From positions 62,001 to 126,000 of the forward strand of contig NZ_JAQSUW010000014.1 in assembly GCF_028649395.1 (NCBI RefSeq): a DNA stretch of 64,000 nucleotides, given 5' to 3'. Under the pieces are notes generated by a model that saw only the letters and a list, made by a program, of their open reading frames with translations, had not been told where the DNA came from and searched no databases. Of this stretch, positions 32,896 to 41,090 are shown in pieces (within the stretch, counting starts at the first letter, position 1; each line of letters starts with the position of its first letter). Made by a program: the position numbers and the translations under genes. Source of the DNA: Pseudomonas sp. Gutcm_11s (GTDB lineage Bacteria; Pseudomonadota; Gammaproteobacteria; Pseudomonadales; Pseudomonadaceae).

Positions 32896-35622
32896 CTAAA
32901 GCTGCCCGAGATCAATTACGTTAGGGCTAGCAGGAGAGCTCCACCCTGGGAATACAGGAGGAGTGTTGTTTCCCCCATTCTCTTCGCACCATAGTCCACT
33001 GGGTGGTGGATTGAAAATTCGACATGCCGGCTCATCAGGATTTGCCGCACACATCTCTTCGAACATTTGCTCTATCACCCCTTGAGGCGAAAAGCTTTTG
33101 AGTCGTTTTATAACCTTAAGCAGCCCTTTTAAGGCTTTGGCATGCTCAGTTTTGCCAGCCGCCTGAGCATCTTTAATTGCCTGCTGGACTTTGGCTGGGT
33201 CGGAGTTTTTGTTGAACTCACCAACGTTCATCGGGCTTGATTTATTTGCATGTTTTCCATTGGTCTTGGACAGCCCTAGGGAATCCACATATAGAAGAGG
33301 GTTGGCATCGACATACCCGAAAGTATTTAGGCCACCGGCAAGACCAATCGGATCACTCTCCACGTAACGCCCAGTCTGCGGGTCGTAATCGCGGAAGTAG
33401 TTGTAATGCAGGCCGGTCTCGCTATCAAAGTATTGCCCTGGGAAGCGCAGATTGATTGCGTTCAAGCCACTGTTTGCAACGCTCACCGCAGTCCCCAGCC
33501 CAAATGCATCTGACTTCCAGCGCCAAACCTCCTGACCAGCCTGATCAGTGGCCAGGCGAGGGGTGTTGAGATGATCAGTGTGGAGATAGAAGGGAGCGCT
33601 GCTGGAAATTGCCCCTTGGCTATTGAACTTGAGCGTGATGCCACCAATTGGCATGTCGTCTAGCCAGAAATAGAACTGACTCGTTAGTTTGATGCCCGCG
33701 CTGCTGTAGCGGGTCTCGCCGAGGAGCTGGCCGTCAGCCCCATAGAGATAGGTATTGATGTACCCGGCTGCAACCTTCACCACGCGTTGTCCCAGAGCGT
33801 TGTAGTGATACTCACCTACTACCGCCCCGTTAAGCTTGGCAACTGCCAGCCTGCCTTGCTCGTCGTACTCAAGATCGCGCCCAGCTCTTATCGTCTTCAG
33901 GTTACCCGCAGCATCGCTGGGCAAATCCAGCGACCCAATTCTGGTTAAACGATTGTTGTCCGAGCCGTAGGTGTAGGTGTTGGTCGAGCTGCTGGAAACC
34001 TCACTATTGTTCAGCACGTCCGTCACACGGTTAGATCGATTACCTACAGCGTCATACCCATAGGTTTTGCGCTCGGTGGCTTGTTCTTCGCGAGTCAGCC
34101 GATCCAATTCGTCATAATCATAGGTGAGATCACCAAACAGGCCACTCTGCAGGGTCTTGATGTTGCTGTTGGCATCGTAGCTATATGTGGCCTGCCAAGG
34201 GCCCACACTCTGCTGCTTAAGGCGATAGTCCTGGTCGTAGGTACGTGAGAGCGATAAGCCATTGGCCCATGTCAGGCTCTTCAGTGGGCCGAAGGGTAGA
34301 TAGCTCAGAGCTGAGGCAAGAGCAGTCGGAGCTTGCGAGCCAACGACCAGCTCCACCTCGCTCACCTGGCCGGCGGCATTGCGTGAATACTCCACAGCAA
34401 CCCCATCTGGGTAAGCAATGCGAGTTAGCTGATTGGCGTTGTCGTAGCTGTACTCCAGAGCGTCGTAGGTATCCCCACTGGCAACCTCTACGGAGCGAAT
34501 CTGCTCTACCAGATTCCCTCGGGCGTCGTAGTGGTACCCGAGTACACCGTTGGCATCCTGCACACCAGTCAGGCGACCGACGCCATGGTTACCATCGGCA
34601 GTCATGTCATAGTGGTACTGCACATTCAGTGTTGGGTTGGCTGGGTATTGCTTGGTCTTAAGACGATTGAGCGCATCGTAGCTAAAGGTGGTAACGACGC
34701 CGCGCGCATCGGTACTTGTCAGAACGTTACCTGCGCCATCCTGGGTAAAAGTGGTTGTGCCACTGTCCTTGCTGATCAGCTGCTTTAGGTTGCCCAGCCC
34801 GTCGTATTTGTATTCGGTGACTACGCTGCGTGGGTCGGTAGCCTTGACCAGATTGTCTTGGCCATCGTAGCTCAGGGTTGTGACGCCGTTGCGTGGGTCT
34901 GTGCTGGATGTCAGCCGATTCAGTGCATCGAAAGCTCTAGTTGTGCTGTGCTCCTTGGGCGAGGTGCTCAGATTCGGGTTGTCGTTAAGGTCGTAACCGT
35001 ATTTCTGAGTCTGACTCTCGGCACCGATGGAGCGAATCAGGCGGCCCAACTCGTCATAGACCCAGGTTTGCTGTTGAGCGAGTGTGTTGGAGGCATCCCT
35101 TACTATCTGGGACTTCCGATTGCCCATGCTGTCGTAGTCGAACTGAGCAGACTCATTCAGATTGTTGGTGATTTTTTCCAGCCGGCGCGCACCGTTCCAG
35201 GTGTAGCTCAGCCAACTCCCGTCTCCTCGAGTGACCTTGATGATTTGACCTATCGCGTCATAGTCAAAACTTGTGGTGCTACCCGCAGTTGTTACCGATT
35301 TCAGCCAGCCTTGGGGGTTGTACACCAGTGTCGTGGTGACATTGTTGGCGTCGACCACGATTTGTGGGTTGCCATAGTCGTCGAAGTTAGACAGCTGCGT
35401 GATGTGGCCGAGAGCGTTTGTGACCTGGCTCAAGCGACCCATAGAGTCGTAGGCGTAGGTAGTGATGTCGCTGACATCCGTGCGTGGCCCATTGGCGGTT
35501 TCGATGAGGCCAAGACTGTTGTAGGTATAGCTCCAGCTGCGCTCTATGGCATGAGCGCTTGGGAGTCCCAGTGCCGCAATCAGGGCAGCGCTGAGCAGGC
35601 TTACGCGATGCTTGGTGTCCAT
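32896..35622 (-). CDS. Rhs repeat protein with variable C-terminal tip, Sec-exported
   Basis: 908 aa. The first ~25 residues form a signal peptide (LLSAALIAALGLPSAHA). About 20 YD/RHS repeats follow (YDSMGRL, YDALNRL, YDELDRL types). The core ends with the conserved RDYDPQTGRYVESDPIGLAGG and DSLGL (near 775), after which ~130 residues differ from the core: lysine-rich, then a Cys-containing tail (CRIFNPPPSGLWCEENGG). Such tips are toxins released after the core folds around them; the activity here is not recognisable. The next gene is the likely immunity. It follows the 35640 gene by 17 bp, forming a split Rhs. Confidence 0.85.
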   Translation of the reverse strand: MDTKHRVSLLSAALIAALGLPSAHAIERSWSYTYNSLGLIETANGPRTDVSDITTYAYDSMGRLSQVTNALGHITQLSNFDDYGNPQIVVDANNVTTTLVYNPQGWLKSVTTAGSTTSFDYDAIGQIIKVTRGDGSWLSYTWNGARRLEKITNNLNESAQFDYDSMGNRKSQIVRDASNTLAQQQTWVYDELGRLIRSIGAESQTQKYGYDLNDNPNLSTSPKEHSTTRAFDALNRLTSSTDPRNGVTTLSYDGQDNLVKATDPRSVVTEYKYDGLGNLKQLISKDSGTTTFTQDGAGNVLTSTDARGVVTTFSYDALNRLKTKQYPANPTLNVQYHYDMTADGNHGVGRLTGVQDANGVLGYHYDARGNLVEQIRSVEVASGDTYDALEYSYDNANQLTRIAYPDGVAVEYSRNAAGQVSEVELVVGSQAPTALASALSYLPFGPLKSLTWANGLSLSRTYDQDYRLKQQSVGPWQATYSYDANSNIKTLQSGLFGDLTYDYDELDRLTREEQATERKTYGYDAVGNRSNRVTDVLNNSEVSSSSTNTYTYGSDNNRLTRIGSLDLPSDAAGNLKTIRAGRDLEYDEQGRLAVAKLNGAVVGEYHYNALGQRVVKVAAGYINTYLYGADGQLLGETRYSSAGIKLTSQFYFWLDDMPIGGITLKFNSQGAISSSAPFYLHTDHLNTPRLATDQAGQEVWRWKSDAFGLGTAVSVANSGLNAINLRFPGQYFDSETGLHYNYFRDYDPQTGRYVESDPIGLAGGLNTFGYVDANPLLYVDSLGLSKTNGKHANKSSPMNVGEFNKNSDPAKVQQAIKDAQAAGKTEHAKALKGLLKVIKRLKSFSPQGVIEQMFEEMCAANPDEPACRIFNPPPSGLWCEENGGNNTPPVFPGWSSPASPNVIDLGQL

Positions 35623-35639
35623 GTGTCAGTTCCTTCTGA

Positions 35640-37289
35640 TCAGGGCGCAGTAACGGTCTGGCTGAGCAGGTTGCCGTAGCCATCGTATTGGAAGGTCAGA
35701 ACGCGATCCGGCTCAGAAATGGTTATTGGCCGATACAACGTGGGGTGCCATTCCGTGGTGATGGTGCGCTGCTGAGGAGTACCAGACGCCTCGGTGCGTG
35801 ACTCCTCTAAGCCTCGGCTGTTGTACTCATAGGTCGTGAGATTGCCCTTATTGTCGACCTTCGTCTTGATAAGTCCCCGGCTGTCATAGGTGAAAGTCGA
35901 ATTACTGCTCGGGCAGTTCGGCGACGCAGCGCCTGCCAGCGAAGTGATCCGCTTGGCGCCTGCGATGGTCTGGAAGGTGTATGTGGTTTGCTTGCTCAGC
36001 GGATTGGTGATCGTAGTCGAGCCATTGCTGTTGTAGGTGAACAGGTACTGGCTTGCGTTGTTGTGTAGTACGTTCTTCTTCACCCGGCCCTTGGTGTCGT
36101 ATTCCCAGGTGACATAGCGAATGTTGCGTTCATCGGTTATGCCGGTCAGCAGCCCACCGTCGTTAACATCCTCATAGTGGTAGGTGCGTGATTTGCTCTG
36201 CCCACCTTGGGTACTGGTGGCCTTAGTGAGACGCGCTGAGGTGCTATAGGTAAACGCTACCTGAAGAGAGCCAGTGCTCAGACCGGTTAGCCGCTTGGCA
36301 GTGTTGTAGCTGAGGGTCATGGTTCGACCGAGCGAGTCGGTCACCACGGCATTATTGGTACCGTACGTTAGTGTTTCATACGTACCGTTTGCGCGATCAA
36401 TCCGGGTAAGCCGACCCTGCGTGTCAAAGTGAAGGCTTTCGTTATAGGTATTGCCATAACGCCATCCAGAGCCGCTTTGCTCTAGCACCCCTAACTCTTT
36501 TGGCGACGGAGTAACCACGCCACCCGAAACCGTGAACAGACTTTCTCTGCCATCGGTGTTGATGAGCATGATTTCGGTCGGGGAGATTTTCAGCTTGGCT
36601 GAGTAGGTGTGAGTCCAACTGGCCGTCTTGCTGTTGTAGTAACGAGCAAAGCGCATCGCCGAACCTGGTTGTCCAGGGTAGTCAATCTCGACCTGATAGC
36701 TGTTTCCGTTCGAGACATTTACAGGATCTGCAACGGCAGAGCTAACGTCCGCCTCTCGGGGGGACGCGGGTGCAGCTGCTACGACTGGGCACACCCCAGG
36801 AAGGTCAGGGTTACCGATCCCTGGGGTTTCCGGGCAAGCAAGCTTCGTGGTTGGGCGCGCAAAATAGATCGGCCCTGCAAACTCATCAAAGTAGACCTGC
36901 TTGCCAGCCAAGAACTGTGTTGTGGTGACACCATCAATAGTGCCTTTGAAGTTGTCATGCAGAGTCAGTACGTGTGTTTTGCATGTATTGGAGAACGTGC
37001 GTCTCATGTTGGTGTGGGCAGTTCTCATGTACCCCAGCAGATCATCGGGGTAGTACCAATAGCTACCGCCATCCAGCATCCTGACGACCTGACCACTGGT
37101 GCATTGCAGGGTTGCTAGTTGGTAGAGGTATTGCCCGCCCGAGCTAGTCAGCGAGGTTGGATAGGCTTCTACGCCAATGATGCTGACACCACTGCCGGGA
37201 GCGCAGCTAATGGCGAAGCTGGAGTGTGAGTAGAACGCACCGGCCAACAAAACAAAGGCGAACCACCGCCTGCGAGAAGAACGATCCAT
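35640..37289 (-). CDS. Rhs N-terminal half, DUF6531-type, Sec-exported
   Basis: 549 aa from ATG 37289 (AGGA 8 bp upstream); TTG 37295 is an alternative. A signal peptide covers residues ~1-26 (WFAFVLLAGAFYSHSSFA). A cysteine-containing region (to ~165) is unique, then DPVNVSNGNSYQVEIDYPG begins the DUF6531-like part, and RHS repeats run to the end. It has no toxin tip and no PAAR domain, so T6SS loading is not indicated. It probably combines with the 908-aa partner outside the cytoplasm. The split between two exported chains is unusual. Confidence 0.8.
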   Translation of the reverse strand: MDRSSRRRWFAFVLLAGAFYSHSSFAISCAPGSGVSIIGVEAYPTSLTSSGGQYLYQLATLQCTSGQVVRMLDGGSYWYYPDDLLGYMRTAHTNMRRTFSNTCKTHVLTLHDNFKGTIDGVTTTQFLAGKQVYFDEFAGPIYFARPTTKLACPETPGIGNPDLPGVCPVVAAAPASPREADVSSAVADPVNVSNGNSYQVEIDYPGQPGSAMRFARYYNSKTASWTHTYSAKLKISPTEIMLINTDGRESLFTVSGGVVTPSPKELGVLEQSGSGWRYGNTYNESLHFDTQGRLTRIDRANGTYETLTYGTNNAVVTDSLGRTMTLSYNTAKRLTGLSTGSLQVAFTYSTSARLTKATSTQGGQSKSRTYHYEDVNDGGLLTGITDERNIRYVTWEYDTKGRVKKNVLHNNASQYLFTYNSNGSTTITNPLSKQTTYTFQTIAGAKRITSLAGAASPNCPSSNSTFTYDSRGLIKTKVDNKGNLTTYEYNSRGLEESRTEASGTPQQRTITTEWHPTLYRPITISEPDRVLTFQYDGYGNLLSQTVTAP

Positions 37290-37584
37290 GTTCAAGATCC
37301 TGCCGTGGAATGGGAACGGGCTGAGCGTAGATACCGTCTCGGTGGCCTGCCAGCTTGGTACTGCGACCCAGTTTGCAAAAGCGGATTGCTCGGGAGCTTG
37401 GCTTACGCAGATTGCCGCCTTTGGCTGAAATTTGTATATCCGTCAACGGCGGCTATTGGCCGATAGCTCACTGTCCCCAGCGTCGGTCTCGGTCAAGAGC
37501 GGGCGCTGTTTGATGTCGATTTTGAGTGCGAGGTGGTGTCGATCAGGAAGGCGAATAGTGTCGGAACTGATGCGAATACTCAGT
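37290..37584. other. upstream region of the rhs genes, no gene seen
   Basis: Between the rhs start and the right iteron cluster no gene could be supported. It contains a GGCCGATAGC segment at about 37460, related to the GGCCAAAAGCGG-type text seen elsewhere in the cargo. The rhs promoter should lie here but no hexamer pair is convincing. Confidence 0.4.
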
Positions 37585-37706
37585 GGAACACCTAGGGCGC
37601 TTGGAATACCCAGTGTTCCGCCTTATGCGGCAAGGTGTTCCACCTCTACAGGCCTACCATTACTGGTTTTCAGCTCTCTTGGAACACCCGGAACACCCGG
37701 AACACC
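37585..37706. repeat. iteron cluster GGTGTTCC, right (putative second origin part)
   Basis: Five exact copies of the octamer or its complement (37585, 37634, 37681, 37690, 37699) and two variants (37603 GGAATACC, 37612 AGTGTTCC). The last three are a 9-bp tandem array of GGAACACCC. The octamer is the one clustered at 2293-2415. In the excised circle the two clusters would be about 2.3 kb apart with attP and int between them. This resembles the ori/crr design of P4; function is inferred. Confidence 0.6.
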
Positions 37707-37863
37707 ACTTTTCCTAGGGTTGCGCGGTTGCGTCCCCCTGCGCCCCGTCAGGGGTGAGGCCTGCAGCGGCAGAAGTCTTTCCTGGTCGTGGTGGTTGAGG
37801 TTGGTGGGGAGCCCAGGCAGGTGAAGGGTAGGGGGTGTCAATTCCTTCGGTACGCCATAGGCC

Positions 37864-37961
37864 CGAACGACCTAGGGAGCACCGCGTACCCGCGCGGCAG
37901 AAAACCAATAGGGGGGGGAGTCAAAAACTTGGGGGTGGCACGATCTCGAACGACCTAGGGA
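37864..37961 (+). repeat. 15-bp direct repeats flanking G-tracts (possible packaging or regulatory site)
   Basis: CGAACGACCTAGGGA occurs at 37864-37878 and again at 37947-37961, 83 bp apart. Between them are a run of eight G or more (37911-37918) and GGGGG (37931-37935). No protein gene fits 37707-38016. Phage cos/pac regions often combine G-tracts and repeated terminase boxes, and satellites copy them; this is a guess from layout. Confidence 0.5.
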
Positions 37962-38016
37962 AAACCGTGCGCAACGCCGGGAAAAATGGAGGGGGCCCCC
38001 TTTCTCCCGGCACCTT

Positions 38017-38313
38017 CTATCGTTTGGAGTGTTGGCGTGTGCCAGTCACTGGTGCAGCCGACCCTAGATCCGCTGGCGGGCCGGTATGAACAATCAAATG
38101 CCCCATTCCCTCCCAGAAGTTTTCTTGAACCTCGATACATACATGCCAGGCGGCCCAGGCTACATCTTGCCCTGCTGCAAGGATGTTCCCCTGGAGATCG
38201 AGTATCGCTAGCTGTGCGGGTTCCCCAGTTGGGGTGGTAGCGATAAAGCCTGTACTAACAGTGGCCTTCAGGCAGGCGCCTGTGAGCTGTTGATTGGGAA
38301 TTGAGTTTTTCAT
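38017..38313 (-). CDS. small hypothetical protein near the right end
   Basis: 98 aa from ATG 38313 (GGAG 7 bp upstream); an upstream ATG at 38334 is less well supported. The sequence reads like a real protein: a beta-rich first half (LKATVSTGFIATTPTGEPAQLAILDLQGNIL), then WAAWHVCIEVQENFW. No family is recognised. It points away from attR. The end (TGTRQHSKR) is low complexity. Confidence 0.5.
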   Translation of the reverse strand: MKNSIPNQQLTGACLKATVSTGFIATTPTGEPAQLAILDLQGNILAAGQDVAWAAWHVCIEVQENFWEGMGHLIVHTGPPADLGSAAPVTGTRQHSKR

Positions 38314-38380
38314 CTCTGGCTCCGATCTCGGCATGATGAAGGGCAGAGAATAGGCTCCAGTGGCAGCGGGTACTTTCGGA

Positions 38381-38404
38381 TTTAGGTATACGTTTAGGTA
38401 TACG
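38381..38404 (+). repeat. integrase arm-type repeats, right end
   Basis: Two perfect tandem copies of TTTAGGTATACG, in the same orientation as the copy at 902-913. They lie 54 bp inside the right att core. This placement near both ends fits arm sites for the N-terminal domain of the integrase. Confidence 0.7.
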
Positions 38405-38457
38405 TATCACGGGAATGCAGGTGGTATGTCTAGTATTTTCAGTGCCTGAAGGCATGT

Positions 38458-38482
38458 GGTTCTAGTCCGGGTTCGGCACCAT
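38458..38482 (+). repeat. attR, imperfect copy of tRNA-Leu 3' end
   Basis: GGTTCTAGTCCGGGTTC then GGCACCAT matches 754-780 apart from one G-to-T change and one missing G. Core-type genes begin after it. The mismatches suggest an old or drifted boundary, or integration by a related but not identical att. Confidence 0.7.
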
Positions 38483-38804
38483 CTAGCCGTTTCAGGCTGT
38501 CTTCGCGAGCCCCCGGGCCGCACTCTCCATGTTCCAAACCCTGTTCGCTGAATAGCGGGCAAAAGAAACCCGGCGCGAAGGCCGGGCTAGATGGGGTTAT
38601 GGAGCATCACGGCTTCACCATGCACTTTCAAATGTGAAAAGAACGTGAAGAGCTGTCCGCTCGTCGCCTTGGCTCGTTTGAATTTAGTTGCAACGCGGAT
38701 CAAGCCAGACGGCTCCAAGCAGAACGGTGTCGGTGTCTGCCGCCGTGCCCATCCTGTGCTACAGCTGATTGCAGTCACGGCCGAGTGGCCGAAGGAGAGA
38801 GTCA
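38483..38804. other. flank between attR and the first core gene
   Basis: No gene supported. A hairpin CCCGGC/GCCGGG at about 38570-38587 lies in it. Overlapping frames on both strands (72 codons minus, longer plus) have no SD or recognisable family. Confidence 0.4.
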
Positions 38805-39215
38805 ATGAGCATTCCGTTCTGGTGTGTATTCATCGCGGCGTTGTTGATCTACGCCGCCAAGCTGCCTGTTGCCCGTGCCATGAATGCGCAGACAGGCGGC
38901 TACGACAACCATCACCCGCGCGAGCAACAGGCGCGCCTCAGCGGGTTTGGTGCCAGGGCCCATGCGGCCCACCTCAACAGCATCGAGATATTCCCGTTGT
39001 TCGCTGCCGGCGTGCTGATGGCGCACACCACCGATGTATTCGGCTGGTGGGTGGACCTGCTGGCGATCCTCTTCATCGTCAGTCGCGTGCTCTACCTGCT
39101 GTTCTACTGGCGAGACATGGCGTCGCTGCGCTCGATGGTCTGGGTGGGCGGCCTGCTTTGCTGTCTGCTGCTGATGCTCAGCCCGGTGTTTCGCTGGCTG
39201 ATGGTACAGCCCTGA
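38805..39215 (+). CDS. MAPEG family membrane protein
   Basis: 136 aa from ATG 38805 with GAAGGAGAG upstream. Four hydrophobic helices and the pattern NAQTGGYDNHHPREQQ...RAHAAHLNSIEIFPLF match small bacterial MAPEG (membrane-associated eicosanoid/glutathione metabolism) proteins. The substrate is unknown. First core gene after the island. A strong terminator follows. Confidence 0.85.
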   Translation: MSIPFWCVFIAALLIYAAKLPVARAMNAQTGGYDNHHPREQQARLSGFGARAHAAHLNSIEIFPLFAAGVLMAHTTDVFGWWVDLLAILFIVSRVLYLLFYWRDMASLRSMVWVGGLLCCLLLMLSPVFRWLMVQP

Positions 39216-39220
39216 AACGA

Positions 39221-39248
39221 CAAGGCCCGCATATAGCGGGCCTTGTTG
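39221..39248. terminator. bidirectional rho-independent terminator
   Basis: CAAGGCCCGC-ATATA-GCGGGCCTTG, 10-bp stem, between the convergent MAPEG gene and the lipoprotein gene at 39265. Confidence 0.85.
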
Positions 39249-39264
39249 CTGGTGGGAGAGGGCG

Positions 39265-39555
39265 TCACTTGCCGTCGATGGCGTCCTTGGCTTCGTCGCC
39301 TGCGTCCTCGAGGGCGTCGGCGGTATCGTCGGCGGCGCTTTGCAGCTTCTCGCCGGCGGTGGGTTCATGGCCGGTGGCCTGATCGACTTTCTTCTCGATG
39401 GCTTCGCCGGTGTTCTCGGCGGCATCGCCGAGCGACTCCATGGCTTCGGAGACGTTCTCCTTGGCGGCTTCCATCTTGTCTTCGGGTGTTTTCTCGCAGG
39501 CAGCCAGACCAAGGGTCACGGCGAGAAGCAGGGCATAGGTAAGGGGCTTTTGCAC
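39265..39555 (-). CDS. small lipoprotein, alanine/glutamate-rich helix
   Basis: 96 aa from GTG 39555 (GGAG 8 bp upstream). The signal peptide ends in the lipobox LAAC (Cys20), then an acidic amphipathic helix rich in Ala, Glu, Asp (AAKENVSEAMESLGDAAEN). It is paralogous in layout to the next lipoprotein (39715). Both resemble small abundant cell-envelope lipoproteins; no function is recognised. Confidence 0.75.
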   Translation of the reverse strand: MQKPLTYALLLAVTLGLAACEKTPEDKMEAAKENVSEAMESLGDAAENTGEAIEKKVDQATGHEPTAGEKLQSAADDTADALEDAGDEAKDAIDGK

Positions 39556-39677
39556 GGTTCAATCTCCATGTCGATGCGGATGCGTTAAGAGCTGCAGCCG
39601 TACCGCTTGGAGCGAAGCGCGAGAGTGAAGTTCCAGCCGTCGGATGCCCGCATGATGCGGGCATCCGACGATCGGGA

Positions 39678-39731
39678 GTTACTGCTGTTACTGCTGTTAC
39701 TGCTGTTACTGCTGTTACTGCTGTTGCTGCT
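39678..39731 (+). repeat. 9-bp tandem repeat GTTACTGCT (five perfect copies plus one variant)
   Basis: On the minus strand it reads CAG CAG TAA repeatedly, so it supplies the stop of the lipoprotein at 39715 and repeats that stop. Copy-number change would therefore not alter the protein beyond the last variant unit. A strong hairpin (39639-39669, 13-bp stem, ATGAT loop) lies next to it. Confidence 0.9.
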
Positions 39732-39984
39732 GGGGAGTGGGTGCTGGTGGCGGGGTCGGCATGGCTGGCGGCACCGGCTCGCTGTTCTCTTCGGCGCGCT
39801 CCGCTGCGGCTTCGTCTGCTGCGCGGGCGGCGTCCTGGTTGTGCTCGGCGGCTTCGTTCATCGACTCCCGGGCTTCCGATTGGGCTTCACGAGCCTCCTC
39901 GGCCTTGTCCTCGGAGGGCTTGTCGCAGGCGGCCAGGCCGAGCGTGGCGGCGAGCATGAGCGCGTAGGCGAATGATTTGTGCAT
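39715..39984 (-). CDS. small lipoprotein with proline/glutamine tail
   Basis: 89 aa from ATG 39984. Signal peptide with lipobox LAAC (Cys20), then an acidic Ala/Glu helix (EARESMNEAAEHNQDAARAADEAAAERAEE) described in part, and a C-terminal PPAMPTPPPAPTPQQQQQ tail. The tail runs into the 9-bp tandem repeat, so its length may vary between strains. It looks like a duplicate of the 39265 gene. Outer-membrane or periplasmic location is inferred. Confidence 0.72.
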   Translation of the reverse strand: MHKSFAYALMLAATLGLAACDKPSEDKAEEAREAQSEARESMNEAAEHNQDAARAADEAAAERAEENSEPVPPAMPTPPPAPTPQQQQQ

Positions 39985-40130
39985 GGGCGATTTCTCCTCG
40001 TGGGTAAGGCTGTCAATGATTCGAGGAGTTGTGTGCCGGTCTGGTTCAGACTGTTTTTGCCGCGGCTGTATCGGTTCAGGTGCCGGCGCTATCATGCTGG
40101 GCTTTTCCGCATCGCCCAGAGGTATCGACG

Positions 40131-40607
40131 ATGAGTGACAACCCTGTGCTGGAGCGCGCCCAGCGCTTCCTGACGGCTCTGCGCCATTGCCAGGTGCTGG
40201 GTATGAAGGTCCACGAGGTACGCCCCGAAGGGCTGACCCTGTGCCTGCCATACAGCACGCAGATCATTGGCAACCCTGAGACCGGCGTGATCCACGGTGG
40301 TGCCATCACCACGCTGATGGACACCACTTGCGGCATCTCCACCGTCTGCGTGCTGCCGGAATTCGAGATCTGCCCGACCCTGGACCTGCGCATCGACTAC
40401 ATGCGCCCGGCCGAGCCGCACAAGGACGTCTACGGTTTCGCCGAGTGCTACCGGGTGACCGAGAACATCATCTTCACCCGTGGCTACGCCTACCAGGACG
40501 ACCCGAGCGAGCCGATCGCCCACGTGGTGGGCGCCTTCATGCGCATGGGCAAGGGCGCCCAGGGCGACCGGGATCTCAAGCGCAACATCCAGGGAGGTGC
40601 CGCCTGA
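40131..40607 (+). CDS. PaaI-type hotdog thioesterase
   Basis: 158 aa from ATG 40131. Hotdog fold with the catalytic segment NPETGVIHGGAITTLMDTTCGIS and DLRIDYMRPA. Family members hydrolyse acyl- or aryl-CoA thioesters. It overlaps the next thioesterase by 1 bp (TGATG), so the two are translated together and may form a hetero-oligomer. Confidence 0.85.
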   Translation: MSDNPVLERAQRFLTALRHCQVLGMKVHEVRPEGLTLCLPYSTQIIGNPETGVIHGGAITTLMDTTCGISTVCVLPEFEICPTLDLRIDYMRPAEPHKDVYGFAECYRVTENIIFTRGYAYQDDPSEPIAHVVGAFMRMGKGAQGDRDLKRNIQGGAA

Positions 40608-41053
40608 TGGTCGCTCTGAACCTCAATACCCTGGTGCGCGAAGCGCATGAGAAGAACGACTACGATGCGCTGATCAGCCTGATTCCCTACGCCAAGCTGA
40701 TCGGCATCGAATGCCTGCGCCTGGGTGACGACATGGTGTTCCGTCTGCCGGCGAGCAAGGACAACATCGGCAACCCGATCCTCCCCGCGCTGCACGGCGG
40801 GGTGATCGCCGGCTTCATGGAACATGCCGCCATGCTCCATCTGCTGATGTTCATGGGCATCCCACATTTGCCGAAAATCATCGACTTCTCGATAGATTAC
40901 CTGCGCGCCGGTCATTATCGTGACACCTACGTTCAGTGCCAGGTCTGGCGCCAGGGACGCCGCGTGGCCAACGTCGCCATCACGGCCTGGCAGACCAGCC
41001 AGAGCGAACCCATCGCTACCGCCCGCGCTCACTTCAAGGTCGACGAGCCCTGA
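40607..41053 (+). CDS. PaaI-type hotdog thioesterase, second of pair
   Basis: 148 aa. ATG 40607 overlaps the stop of the preceding gene; GGGAGG lies 10 bp upstream. The fold pattern is NPILPALHGGVIAGFMEHAA and IDFSIDYLRAGHYRDTY. The two paralogues lie head to tail, a conserved arrangement in Pseudomonas as far as I know. Substrate unknown. Confidence 0.85.
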   Translation: MVALNLNTLVREAHEKNDYDALISLIPYAKLIGIECLRLGDDMVFRLPASKDNIGNPILPALHGGVIAGFMEHAAMLHLLMFMGIPHLPKIIDFSIDYLRAGHYRDTYVQCQVWRQGRRVANVAITAWQTSQSEPIATARAHFKVDEP

Positions 41054-41090
41054 CCGCGGCGCGGGTATCGCATAACAACAAGGAATTTGA

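Larger units (their letters stand above)
754..38482. mobile_element. P4-like integrative island with arsenic and defence cargo
   Basis: Limits: the tRNA-Leu 3' end (754-780) and its imperfect copy (38458-38482). An integrase lies just inside the left end, with 12-bp arm-type repeats near both ends. The backbone from 941 to 12423 contains the integrase, AlpA-like regulators, a C4-like RNA and a DUF927 primase-helicase, which is a P4-like replication and control module. Cargo follows from 12.8 to 37.3 kb. No capsid, portal, terminase or conjugation genes were recognised, so transfer would need a helper. Whether it still excises is unknown. Confidence 0.88.

Noticed and set aside
38587..38805. 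Overlapping plus and minus frames between attR and the MAPEG gene
   Set aside because: No SD on either strand and no recognised family, so neither is claimed as a gene.
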